From assembly GCA_024516035.1 (NCBI GenBank), contig CM044965.1, forward strand, positions 451,683 to 515,682: a DNA stretch of 64,000 nucleotides, in the 5' to 3' direction. Positions 33,766 through 46,091 of this stretch are shown one piece after another; positions within the stretch are counted from its first letter, which is position 1, and the number at the start of each line of letters is the position of its first letter. This DNA is from Bactericera cockerelli (taxonomy: Eukaryota > Arthropoda > Insecta > Hemiptera > Triozidae). The notes beneath the pieces are model-generated. The model worked only from the letters and a program-made list of their open reading frames with translations, was not told the DNA's origin and made no database searches. The translations under genes and the position numbers were made by a program.

Positions 33766-34080
33766 AACATTTCGTATGTAATGCAGAGCTATAATATTTT
33801 AACTCTAGAAATTTTATTATTTCAACAACAAATCTGTGATGCAAATTATAAATTTTTCATAGTCTTCTATCTTGTAGAAGAATACCGAGCGAGCATACTA
33901 GATGCCTTGCCTTTTTGGATGACCATTGACAATCTGTGTCGAAAATAAAATTCAGGCAACCTGTTACCTGACAATGCTATATCTAGAAATGAGAGAAGAT
34001 TGTTGATGAACACATAGATGGAGTAAACATACATAAGAAAAAAATCTATGTCAGCATCAATTTGATCATTCAAAAGTATC

Positions 34081-34356
34081 TTTTTTTTTTTTTTTTTTTT
34101 TTATTTACACTTTATTAGATAATAGGACACATACAATACAAATAATTACAAACGAAAATACAAAATACAATATAACAAAACAAAAAAATAATAATAAATA
34201 AAGAAAAAATAAATAAATATATACATAATATATGTCCTAACTAAAGGGCGGGGTTATTGCCTTAGGCAATCTCTTCCACCCAACCCTTAAAGATCCCTAT
34301 CTAAATAAACAGTAATAATATATAAAAAAGAAGATAAATAAATAAAAATAATTTAT

Positions 34357-34391
<35 letters not shown>

Positions 34392-35412
34392 ATGTATATG
34401 TAGAAAAAAAAAACACAATTAAGAAAAAAGTGGGGAAAAAAAGAAAGAAAAAAAAAAGCAAAAACTAAAAAAAAAAAAATATGAATCAATTCATATTTTC
34501 CAGAAAATGTTCCTTTGTTAAGGCCTTGAATGTTAAGCGATTTCCCACAGTCCTAAGTTCATCAGGCAATTGATTCCATGATCGAACAGCATTAACTATA
34601 AAACTATTACCCATATGATTTGTGTGATGAGGTGGAATCGATAGATGAGTAGAGCGAGTGTTATGATCATGGAATGATGAAAGTGAGTGAAATGATGAAT
34701 GAAGATATGGAGGTGAAGCCTCCCTTAAAATTTTCCATAGTAAGCCCAATCTCTGTTGTTCTAACCTCTTGTCAATTGGCAGCCATTGAAGAATTCGTCG
34801 ATTTGCTGAAACATGATCGAACTTCTTCAACCCAAAAATGTATCGAATACAAGCATTCTGAAATGTTTGCAGTTTTTTAAGTAAGTTCCCATTGATATTT
34901 GACATGGCAGCTCCAGCATATTCAATTAAAGGAAATATAAGAGAAGTACACAGGAGCTGCTTTGTCTTACGGGGCAAAAACCTTTGCAAACGTTTCAGTG
35001 AATGAAACTTTCGATACACTTTTTTACCAATGTGAACTACCTGAGAGTTCCATTGAAGATCTGCATCAAAAAGTAAACCAAGATTTTTTACACAAGGGGA
35101 AAATGGAATTGGCTCAGAGTTGAAAATGATGGCAGATATATGGGACTGAGATACCCGGTGTAATAGTGGTGGAGACCCTATAATGATGGATTGAAACTTT
35201 TTGGGATTCGGGATTATGCCATGGTTTTGAGTCCAGGTCTTTAAAGCATCAAGATCTGCATTCATCTTGAATATAGCTTCAGTAATATCATCCACATAAG
35301 TTTCAATGTAAAGTTGTAAGTCATCAGCATATAGATGATATTTACAGTATTTAAAAAGAGATGATATATCGTTGATGAATATTGAAAAAAGTAGTGGACC
35401 AACTGAATCCTG
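34081..35412 (-). mobile_element. 5'-truncated non-LTR retrotransposon with 3' UTR and poly(A)
   Basis: On minus: reverse-transcriptase ORF (35412-34486), then an A-rich 3' UTR with the tail motif aagggttgggtggaagagat, ttgcctaaggcaataacccc, and a final aataaagtgtaaataaaa poly(A) at 34102-34081. A 29-base A/T homopolymer sits within the 3' UTR (34362-34390). The 5' break is at about 35413, where a stop codon appears at once. Confidence 0.85.
34486..35412 (-). pseudogene. Reverse transcriptase C-terminal half, CR1/Jockey-like
   Basis: An intact frame of 308 codons to the stop at 34486. It begins QDSVGPLLFSIFINDI (RT block with the family GSVLGPLLF signature) and contains the catalytic YADD at 35331-35320, then NPKKFQSIIIGS, the SSS-like block KNLGLLFDADLQW, a thumb region with RLQRFLPRKTKQLL, and the C-terminal RNTRSTHL/SFIVNAVRSWNQLPDELR pattern common to CR1/Jockey-group elements. 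The endonuclease and the N-terminal RT blocks are gone, so the copy cannot move by itself. No stops or frameshifts occur in the remainder, which suggests a young insertion. The exact clade needs a tree. The stated 269-residue ORF starts at an internal valine codon; the frame continues upstream of it. Confidence 0.88.
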
Positions 35413-36019
35413 ATGTCAATTTTCAATCGGTCATGTTATTCACAAATTCGTCTACACAAAAAAAGACCCTCTCGTCTGAAGCAACATTAAAATACAAGGA
35501 CCTGCATTAGACCTAATGAACAATATCCCACACTCGTGGCATCCCTGAATTTCTAAAAGAGAGTTAACTGGAAACAAATTATTATCTAAAGAGAGATGAG
35601 AAAGACGTAGTTAATAACAAGAATGATACTGCAAAGGTAAAGGAAAACAAAGACCGATGAAAGGCAAAGAACTCGATAACAAAGAACGAAAGACAAGTAA
35701 AAAATAAACATTAATAAAACAAAACTTGAGAAAAAAATAAGGAATTTTTTGCTCCTCGAAAAAAATCGATGGCTAAGCACTTTCAAAACTAAACAAGTCA
35801 CATTGTCAATAAATGTATCAGACCATTTTCTAAAACACTAAACTGCTAGAACAGGTAAATATGGTTCATCTACAATAATAAGTCAGGAATAATCCAACTC
35901 AGAGCCTAAAAGAATGCTAAAAGAAAGCCTAAAAGATTAACTATAAACATTCTTTTCTGAAATCAAAACCATTATTTAGCATCATTATTGACGTTAGAAG
36001 GCCGCAGGATCATCAAAAT

Positions 36020-36715
36020 GAGTTGTTATTAGAACTTTATTTGCTATTTCTACTGGAATCACAACAACGAATAGGAAAAGCAAGTTCCCAACAGGGACAG
36101 TAAGAAAGAATAAAAGTTGTAACAAATTTTCTTCTTTATTTTTCCTTTTTAAATTAATCTTCCTTTTCTGAAAGAGAAAAAAGAAAGGAGGGAGGGAGAG
36201 TGAAGAACGAAAAAGAGATGGGGGAATTAAAAGAGAAAAAAAAACGAAACAGCAATAGAAAATTAATGTGAAAGAGAGAGAAAGTTGCTGGGAAAGGGAG
36301 ATGAAGGAGGGAACATAAGAAAGAAGGAATAGCTTTGATTGAACACAAGGCTTTCTCTCTAATGAGAATACTCGAATGAGTTGATCAGTTCACTTCTGCA
36401 AGGCTCACGATAGACTTTGTAGTTTGACGTTGAACAAATTACCAAGAGTACACAATACATGGAGGAATACTAAGTGATTCGGATTTGACATGTAATTGTA
36501 AAGACAAGAATGTTTTAGATTACATTTTAGTATAAAGTTGGTAGCAAACTGCAGTTGATAAATATCAATAAAGAAGAGATTGCCATAGGCAATAACCCCG
36601 CCCTTTAGTTAGGACATATGTATATATTTTGTTTTTTTGTTTTGTTTTTTTTTGTCCTTGTTTATATTTATTAATATTGTCTATTTTTATATTGACCATT
36701 ATTTGTCTGTATATA
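36020..36715 (+). mobile_element. Retrotransposon-tail-containing repeat, copy 1
   Basis: Runs from gttgttattagaactttatt to a tail with gagattgccataggcaataa and ccccgccctttagttaggac. The tail is the same family as at 34081. The upstream 550 bp is of unknown origin and is duplicated at 37043. Confidence 0.65.
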
Positions 36716-37042
36716 CAGGGTCTTCATAAAGTCTCACCCAGGCCTAGGTTTCTCGAAAACGGCTCAGAATATCAAAAAACGCAAAAACCCGTATTCCTTT
36801 ATATTTAGGGGGATTGATTTTCAGCCAAATTTTTTTTGCCTACACGGCCCCAGTCAGGCTGGGCATGGACCAACTTTAAAATCTTAAATAGAATGGTATG
36901 TCTTGTGGCATATTGTTTTAAAGGTCTTTTTGAGAGAAGTTCATTACAATAAATTTCAGTGTACTACGACTTACCGTTCTCGAGATACAGGGTCGGACGT
37001 CCTGCGTAATATCCATATATTTTGACCTATAACTCGTTCAAA
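36716..37042. mobile_element. CAGGGT-type end between the two copies
   Basis: It starts cagggtcttcataaagtctc right after tata, like the other CAGGGTG elements, and contains cctaggtttctcgaaaacgg. The right end lacks the inverse terminus. Confidence 0.4.
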
Positions 37043-37640
37043 AAGTTGTTATTAGAACTTTTTTCTATTTCTACTGGAATACAACACGATAGCAAAAGAA
37101 GTTTCGCAACAAAGTTAAAATTTTTATTTTTTTTTTTCCTTTTAAATTTTTTCCTGTTCTGACAGTGAAAGAAACGACGAGAAGAGTGAAAACAAAAAGA
37201 GATGGTGAGTTAAAAGTGTCGAAATCTTCATAAAATTATATTAACAGGAGAAAAGTTGCTAAAGGGGTAACGAGGTAAGATCAAAATAATGGATATTATG
37301 CCAGGCTTCTCTCAATGAGATCTCGAATGGTTGAAGTTCACTTTGAGTACACTGAAATTTATTTGAAGTTGAACAATTCCAAGAGTACACAATTTAAAAC
37401 AATGATTCGATCATGAAGTAAAGACAATTTATTTGAACATTTTTAAAGTTGGTAGCCAACTGACTGTGGGTGATAGCAATAAAAAAATTGCCTGAAAATA
37501 ATCCCCCCTTTATAGGAATATGGTTTTTTGTCTTTTTTGTTTTTTTTGATTTTGCCCGTTTTCATTATAACTAGCCATTTGTGAATTTACATATGCCCTG
37601 TATATGTTCTTCCTACTAATAAAGAGTTTCTTAAATAAAA
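37043..37640 (+). repeat. Copy 2 of the 36020-36715 repeat, indel-rich
   Basis: It follows copy 1 in order (gttgttattagaactttt, tgttctgacagtgaaag, ccaagagtacacaat, aagttggtagccaact, ataaaaaaattgcct, cccccctttata) but loses many short stretches and ends with taaataaaaaaaaaataaat. Confidence 0.7.
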
Positions 37641-37959
37641 AAAAAATAAATAAAAAAGTTCTTGTTCATTGCACCTAAAGAGTCTTCAAACTAAAACCGT
37701 ATAGTGAATAATAGTAGACTGTAGATCTTTTCAAGTGATGGGATTTACCCTACTACCCAACAGTTACTCCTATTTCAGAAAAGGAAACAATTTCTTGGTG
37801 AACTCGGGATTTTCACACTGTGCCTACAATTTTTCATCTCAGTTTATAACAAATCTTAGGATTCACCTACGTATGATTACTCAAGCAATAAGGCATCGCT
37901 TACAAAAGACATTTTATTTGGGCACAAGGGAAACAAAATAGCAGCTCACTAAAGAGGAG

Positions 37960-40900
37960 GAGAGAGAGAGAAGAAAACTCTCATTTTAAGAAAACGAAGA
38001 AAAGTACAAAGTTTTAATGAAAAAGGTTGGGTCCAAACTTGTTCCCGCCTCAGCGGCTACTAATTAATCACGGGGAATGTTTCAGGAGGGAAGAGAATTA
38101 ATTGGGACGCCATTTTGTTTTTCGAGCAGGAGGGAGAGGAGTGGAACAGCTTTTGTTTTGGAAAGTTTCGCACAAATATTCTCACTAAATCTTGCTGACC
38201 AATCAGGAATCTCTGTTTACTTCTCTTGACTGTGTGTTTGTTAATGGAGAGGTTTATGGGAGACACATGAGCTTCCAGAACGAAGCATTGTCTTACAAAG
38301 AAGAAATTCTAACGGAATGTTTCATTGAATTCTGCTAACAATTTCATAGATGACAATGACTATGAAGAAGAGATTCTAGATCACAGTAAGATTATTGTTT
38401 AACAGTGGATCTCAAACAGGAATAATTTAGTTATTAATTTTTTGAAAAGATTAGACGAACATCAGAAAATCTGATCTCACACCTTATTTCTTATATTTAA
38501 ACAAAAATCTAAAAAGTAGCTTGCTTATCAATTATTTTAATGTCGCGGACTTGTAACATGGGAAGACAAGTTAGTATCAATGTTTTTGAGGATGTTGATT
38601 GGTCCAAAGAATTTTTCCTGGGTCCTAAGTAAAGGAAATTTCCCCTCAGTCCCTAATCAAGGGAATTTTACACCAAAAAATAAATTTATTAATTTTGTCG
38701 AACATTATTTATTTTGATTAGTCTAATACTCGAAGTATTACGAGTATCCTATAAGATACTCGTAGCTTCTTAATCACATAATAACTTTTGAAATGCTACA
38801 GCTTATGTACATGAAGCCTACAATAATTTAGACTGCAGATCGAAAATTAAATGGTAGAAATATGTTCGAAATCAATTCATTTTCTTGCATCTGACAAACA
38901 AAACATCACATTAGATAACAAAATCAGCAACCAATAAATCTTAATATACATAAAATTCCATTTTCATTCATTTATAATAATCAACGGAACTCTGAAACAG
39001 CTGGACCAAATGACGCCCAATCTGAACACAGTCTCTTTTTGGTATATAGGTGCATACAAAGAAAGGACTCTCAAAAATTCCACATAGGACGCTAGCGACG
39101 GGCAAAAACCTCAACGGCGACAGAGTGCTGGGTTTTAGCTAATAATACATAAAATCTTTCCCCAAGGAATGGAAGAGAATAAACCACTACAACGGAGCAG
39201 CCAGTAAACGAAGATGATGAGAGTATATTCTTCTGTTTCTCCAGAAATTAAGAAATGGAATGAAATAAAAGAAAGAATGACATTATTGCACGAAACAAAC
39301 GAAAAAGCAAACGAGACCCAAGAATATGACAAAAAAACGTTAGAAAGACAGAAAAAGAAAACGGCAAGAAGGGGATTATAACGAGGAGAAAAAAAAATAA
39401 ACAAGAGAGGATCAGGAGGAGAAGGAGAAGCGAAAGGTAGACCAAGAGGAAAGAAATTATTTCTGGGTCAGTTTTGTCTAAGACAAAATTAAGGTAGAGA
39501 AGAAAAGAAGGGTGAGGGAGAACAGAACGAAGGAAAATACGATTTTTCTCTCTCGTTTATTTTTTCCTTTTTACTTCTAACCAATGAAATTAAAGACAAA
39601 ACCAGGAGAGGCAAGGGAAGAGGACCAGAAGAACTGAGAGGGAGAGACGGGAATTGTACTAATTAAAAGGAGAATATAATTCATCCCCTGGTGAGGGAAA
39701 ATGGATCGAAAGCCTGCGCAATACATTTTGCGCAGAAAATATTCTTTCCATTTCTTTTAACGAGGATAATTAAAATCTTAAGAATCCCGGCACACCCATT
39801 CCAGGAGAAGATTCCTTTGCTGTGTCTTTCTCATTCCGTGGAAGGGAATCCAACTGAATTTCTCTCTTTATTTTTCAGCTTTTGGTATTCTATGGTTGAG
39901 CAATAATTTAAAATAACGAGAAACTCATCGTACTCATACAACTGAATTTATCTATTTACTTTAATTCTAACACATTTATTCTATGGTTTCAGGAGTTCTT
40001 TATAATATTGTCGGTACCTGAAGTACATCATATCATAGTTGGTTCCTTTTATCCCTTTACTTCTTTTTTAGACTGACAACTTTCTTTTAACATTTCATCG
40101 ACCTATGGATGCTTTTTAACAATTTTTTCGGCCAACTTGGCTAACATCCGTCCCATAGATGAAGAACAGGTAAGTATACCAGCAAGAAGGAAGGATTCAA
40201 TGAATAGACGTCGCCTCTGACAACACAAGAGGCTAACCACATTTCGAAATTTTACAGGAGAGCCAAATGGTTTTCTTGTGCATAATTTTCTCTTCACGGT
40301 AGGAACATTATCACTCCCTGTACCCGTGATGACCATACGAACTTTTGTGCAAATTTGATTATTTAACTGTGAATACGATTTTGCCTCTTTGATTTGTCTG
40401 AAAAGAGAATGAGGATACGCCTGATTAATTTGTTGTATCTTTTTTTTGATTATAATTGGGTTACGTCTATTTGGAGAACAAAATATAGCACAAGTAGACT
40501 CAACTAAGCAATAAACGATTTCAAAATTTGGGTTAGCCTTATGTGTTGTCAGAGCGGTTGTCCAGCATGGTCTTTATGAGTATATGAAAAAGAATATTAT
40601 TTTAATCAAATACCTATTTATGTTTCATTTAATCTATTGAAACAGGTTGGTTGTTTCATTTCATGAAAGGAGCTAGGGAAAGAAAAATTGAAGAAAAGTT
40701 GGAGATAAATAAAAACAGAAACCACTCAAGAAGACATGCAAGATACTACATAGGAGAAGAGAAGAAAATAATACATGAAAGATGGTCATCAAAATATCAT
40801 TAGGCGAAAAAAAAAATCCACCTTTACCTCCAGATTCCCCATTCTTCAACTACCATCTCCTCTCTTACTCTTTCTCCTCCAACTCTCTCCTATTCACATA

Positions 40901-41080
40901 TTGTAGATCTCTCATCATTTTTACATACATATGTCTCTTCCAATGTGACATTATGAGTATTTCTTTCACTATTGTAATGTTTTTTATTATAATACGATGT
41001 ATTTCCTTTATCTCTTTTAAGCTTTCCCTGAGTATTTCTCAGAAGCAATTGGTCCAAGTTTACACTAAAATACAGTATTA
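37960..41080. other. No recognised feature
   Basis: AT-rich with purine-rich tracts (39220-39560). ORFs of 60-116 residues are low-complexity. One minus ORF at 40103-40336 is less biased but has no domain I recognise. Confidence 0.5.
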
Positions 41081-41084
41081 CAAA

Positions 41085-41215
41085 CGTTTGTATATATTTA
41101 TTATTTTTCTTATTTATTATATTTTTGTTTAAATTGTATTGTATTTTGTATTCGTTTGTAATGATTTGTATTGTATATATCTATTATCTAATAAGTGTAA
41201 TAAATAAATTAAAAA
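41085..41215 (+). mobile_element. Retrotransposon 3' terminus
   Basis: The stretch gtattttgtattcgtttgta, atgatttgtattg, tattatctaataagtgtaat, aaataaa matches the end of the 3' UTR at 34081-34200 in opposite orientation. Confidence 0.6.
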
Positions 41216-41261
41216 ATATAAATAAATTTCTGTTCAGCAACAAATTCAAAAAAAAAAAAAT

Positions 41262-41327
41262 ATTAAAACCTCTGTTGTGATATGATCATGTAGTTGAAAG
41301 CGACGTTAGGCACAAATTTAAAAAAAG
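41262..41327 (+). mobile_element. 5S-SINE 3' end fragment
   Basis: gatatgatcatgtagttgaa, agcgacgtta and a short A-rich end match the last 50 bp of the full copies. Confidence 0.65.
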
Positions 41328-41400
41328 TGCTGAATTATTGAATTTTTAAATATGGTCTTTAAAAATACCACAAAAGTAAAACTTATTGTATTATAATAAG

Positions 41401-41610
41401 ACACAATGAATCTTTGCTTGATTTTAACTCATGAAACTTTACTTGATTTCAACTCATGAAACTTTGCTTGATTTCAACTATGAAAATTTGCTTGATTTAA
41501 CTCATGAAACTTTGCTTGATTTTTAACTCATGGAACTTGCTTGATTTCAACTCATGGAAATTTGTTTGATTTCAACTCATGAAACTTTGCTTGATTTTAA
41601 CTCAATAAAT
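41401..41610. repeat. 25-bp tandem repeat, about eight units
   Basis: The unit is actcatgaaactttgcttga, tttca. Scattered relatives (ctttgcttg) continue to about 41760. Confidence 0.9.
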
Positions 41611-42148
41611 GTAAAAAGTATTGTATTCCATAAGCACACAATGGAGCTTTGCTTGGATTTGAACTTAACTATTGTAAGTACATAAAGGTGTCTTGCTTGA
41701 TCTAAACTTAACAAATGTAGGTATTGAATTCCATAAGTGCACAATGAAGCTTTGCTTGCAGAGATGCTTGAATTGTTCGCAAGAGCAATAAATACATAAA
41801 TATAAAGCAAATAGATAGAAAGATAAGTACTCTTTGCGTTGCTAGACTCACTGGCAACTATAAGAACTAACGAGACAGCGGTACTCCAGGAACATGTAGC
41901 GGCAAAGTCGACACGCTAGACGCATACTTGAGGAATTAGAAAACAGCAGGAATAATACGATCCTGTTTCAGGATAATGGTTATACTGTTTGATACCCAAA
42001 TCATTGCAATACACTTACAGATCCATCAATGACTTTGGGTCTCTGAGGTTATATTGATCGTCAGTAGATACATCTAGTAGGAGGATTTTTTTATGTTCTA
42101 AAAAAATCATTTGGTAGTACATTTCCTGAAATTTGTAGTAGCTTCATT

Positions 42149-42174
42149 TTTTTTTTTTTTTTTTTTTTTTTTTC
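42149..42174. repeat. Poly(T) run
   Basis: About 25 T, followed by ctttcttttttc. No retroelement body is recognised. Confidence 0.85.
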
Positions 42175-42179
42175 TTTCT

Positions 42180-43545
42180 TTTTTCTTTAAAAAAATCGTT
42201 TAGTAGAATAACGAAAAAGAGGATTATTGAGAATTTGAAAAGGTTATTTTTTTAAATTCTGTATGAACAAAATGGGTCTTGTTAGTCTATGGTCTCTTCA
42301 AAGTTAGTCCATAACAATATAGGTTGCAAAGTCTTGGTCAATTATTACATCATTTTATGTATAGACTAGTATAGAGAGTTGGACATGCTAAGGCATTTTT
42401 CGCTATATGGCTACCATCTTTAAAATTGACGACTCACAATGAGGATGGTCATCTCACTCAACTATCCGCTTTCTGAACACAACGTTCGCCTCAAGAAGTC
42501 ACCAGCTGTGAAAGTAATTTCTAAAGAGAGAATTGGCTGATAGTAAGGCCTGATAGCGCATGGACTATGGGGGGACACTTGGAGCACAATAATATAAACC
42601 AAATTGATTTATTATCACGCGCCCAGGATGCAATATTCCAAACCAAATGGAGAATCTGCAACAAGCGGGCATTGACCAAATACATAGAGAGAAATTGGTT
42701 CAACGGCCACCTACACAATAGCCAAAGCGATGCCGAGGGTTGAATTATTAAACTTTGAGCTTAGATCCCATAAACAGTTAAAGCAGCAAGTTTAGAACAC
42801 GAACTGTACCTTGAACCACATTAGGCGTTATAATCCAAGAATTGTATTTAGTATGTTGAATCTCGAAGTTTTACTATAAATAGACTTATTGACTAAAATT
42901 GAAGTGTTAATTCGACATATAGGTAGTTTATTTGATCTAGAATGCTGCAAGTACTGCCATAGTCATTAAAAAATGATAGCAGGATAATGAGTGAAGTCTT
43001 TTTCTCGTTCATCCAACTACTGGAAAAAGAGAGGTCACACATTCACAAACATAAATGTCTCGTAATTTTTCTACAGTAAAAAACTTTCAACCCTTTCAGC
43101 GAAAATTCCAGAAAATCCTTTAATTTCGTTTTCGATATTAATCATCCTATCCGCTTTTCTTCTACATGTACCACCCTCTCCCTGTCTGACCAAATGCCTC
43201 TACACGAGCGGCAAGATCTACTATTAATTTTCTGGACGTTTTATCTTTCTCCCTTCTCGATTTCCTTCCCTCTGCAAATCTCTTCTCCTTCAGCCTTGAA
43301 TATCCCACCAAAAACATTTTTTTCTCTCTCTCTCCTTTTACAATTTATTCTACATCTTTTGTCATTTGTTAAGGAAATTATGTGTCCCTAAAGGCTTGTC
43401 TCCCTTTTTTTACTCGACTTTCTATCTCGTACAACTCCACTCTCTGTTTCTCTTATTTCTCATTTCTCTTCCTATGTTGTCGAACGTTCCATTTATAATT
43501 CAAAGATCCCACCAATAGGATTTGCTGTCCAATCGAAATAATGAT
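42180..43545. other. No recognised feature
   Basis: AT-rich intron; ct-rich stretches at 43230-43360. Small ORFs only. Confidence 0.5.
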
Positions 43546-43552
43546 GATGTCA

Positions 43553-43672
43553 CACTTACTCAAACTCGCCTTGGTAAATAAATATTTCCCATGCTGGGGA
43601 CTCGAACCACCGACCACCAGGTTAAGAGTCCGCCGCTGCACGCTGTATCAATCGTGATACTGAGGTCGGTGA
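43553..43672 (-). mobile_element. tRNA-derived SINE, family B
   Basis: On minus: ccgacctcagtatcacgatt head, ctcttaacct in the anticodon position, B-box ggttcgagtcccc, then the body ending gagtttgagtaagtgtg. Best preserved of the three copies (5571, 25678). Confidence 0.72.
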
Positions 43673-43699
43673 ATTTATTGTTAGTCTTACATTGATATT

Positions 43700-45890
43700 T
43701 AGATAAAGACAATTGTTGTCTCAACAATATTTGAGAAAAATACGTCTTCATTTTTTGGTTATTCATATCAATCTGGCAACCGTGGTACCTCTACCTTCTC
43801 TTCATTTACTTCCCCCACAACTCCCTGTTTTCCATGTTTTAGTTTTCGTCTTGGAATATTTTTTCCATTAAGTACTTTTTCTCTCCCTTCATGTGTAGAT
43901 AGTTGTTTTCCATGTATGTTCCTTGCTTCTGCTGTTTCTTTAGAAATGAGGATCCTATTAAAATAAGGTAAAAAATTTTCTCTCTGTACAAGTACTACCT
44001 GCTCCTTGTACGCCATATTTTTCTTAAGGTAATGAGGCCTGGAAATTGTGGCCTACAGAAGAATCAAACCTTCATCAGATGAAAATTTGTTCAAAATCGT
44101 GCAGAAATTTGAACATTGCTAGATGTATTGTGGTCTAATACCATAACTACAACAAAGTTATATTAAACATTTGGTATGATATCAATTTTATAAACTTTTC
44201 TAAACAGCCCACAGTTATTTCTTTTAATTTTTTTGTTTTTTTTTCAATGACATTCTCAGTTCATTCAGGTAAAAGTGCGATTTATTCATTCTCAGTTCAT
44301 CAGACAGAATACCCAGTGGGATATCTGCAGTCTCGACCAAATTTTTAAAACGAACCGCAGCAGGAACAACTCTCATGATAAATCTCAATGGCCAGTTAAA
44401 AAATGGAAGTATCAAATTACAATTAAACTCATACATGAGTACACAGGTTCGGAACCTTGTGTTGCCCTGGAGTTGTGCTACACCATGGTCGCTGCTGATT
44501 CTTCCAACTTCTCAGAATCAACGTCATTAATCATATTTGTTGCAGTTATGTTATTGTGATAGCCAGGGACTTGCTCATGGAGTCTCCAGATGAGGAAATG
44601 GTGCCGTTGGATGGAATACGAAAGATGGATTTTTGGAACTACTTATGATGTTATATCTTAATTTTAAGGTAACTTTCCTAAAGAAGAAAAGTATTTTTTT
44701 GGCACCTCAGAGCACCAGAATTTATTTGCATAGATGATATTACTCTTGTATTTATAATAGTAAACTTAATAATTCATTTTTTAACCAGAACTTTCTGGTC
44801 TTTAGTGTTCATTTCAGGGCATTCACATGTGAAGCTCTGACAATTTCTTATATCGTCCTATCTCTGTTTCATGTTATAGAATCTCATGTTATTGTTGTGG
44901 AGTACATGGCAATGATGTCCAGCCGAGTAAACCAATGACAATAGACACACAATCCCTCCCAAATCTACAAAACAACTGAAAAGACAAGAACACGATCTTT
45001 TATTATTAAGATATCTTCTACTGCACTAAATTTCTCATGTGGACAATCAGCCCTGAACTAATACCATTATTGCTACTGGTTCTCCTGCTGACCTTTTACT
45101 TTACACGCAGAAGTCAGAGCCATTTCGGCGTAATGGATCTCCACACCGCAGTCTCTTAATGACACCCGAAACAGCCGGACACTCTTCTTCTAATTAATTA
45201 ACAACAGCTTTCACCGCGCGCGCTATTAAATCTTAACGATGATGAAGCTTTGTTGAGTTTTTTGAAATTACAGTGGGTTCACCTTAATTCATTATTTTAG
45301 TCGTAGGTACCTCAGTTTATACGTATCTTGGTGTAAACAAAGAAAAAAAGGATTTCATTAATGAATCAAATTATTGAATCACCCTTCAGTGTCTCACAAA
45401 TGGAACATTTGTAAATGGATTTGCAAGGAAAGTTGCCCAAGTTGCTGCAGAGAACATCAGGAACTATTGCTAATAACTTAATCGAATTCTAAAAACGAAC
45501 AAAGGAGTCTAGTGTGAGCTGAAAATTTGGAGATGCAGAATCACCACAGGGTCCGGTTCACTCAGACATTCGAGCTCATTTGAAATTCCAAAATCAAAAT
45601 GTAGATTTGGCGATTGTGTGGAGCTGGTGTTTGGGTTTGTTCAAATAGTTTGACAACACGGTCTGCATTGTCCAGGAGTCCGCAGCGGGGACAATGAGAC
45701 CGGGCCAGAATTAGTTAATGACAAATAAATCAAGTCCATTCAGGAGTTCGCCCTGACGTTACAAATACCGACATGTGTGTTTGACTTGGCCTGGTCTTTG
45801 AGTATTGGGCTACAGAGTGTTCCCAATGTTGCGAGTGCGACAAAAGCTCTGGCCGCGTCAAATAGGTCAAGAGGAATGTAATTCTCAACC
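43700..45890. other. No recognised feature
   Basis: AT-rich sequence with small unsupported ORFs. Confidence 0.5.
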
Positions 45891-46091
45891 ATATTAACCA
45901 TGTGATTCTTGCAGCTTTTAGACCCGTGAGCCAATAATAGGAAACTTTCTCAAGAGTTGATCATCTGTCTTTCATTGCAACAAAAATTTGCATGAATTTT
46001 GACATCATTGGGATACTGATGAAACACCAAGAAATGAAGCTTTGTTTCGATTAAAAAAATATTTCACAAAACATTAAATCAACTCCATGTA

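Noticed and set aside
32404..33948. 514-residue plus-strand ORF and three large minus-strand ORFs as protein genes
   Set aside because: All are made of the 42-bp repeat; several frames are open at once and no non-repetitive domain is present.
40103..40336. 77-residue minus-strand ORF as an exon
   Set aside because: Composition is less biased than its neighbours, but I recognise no family and see no convincing exon partner.
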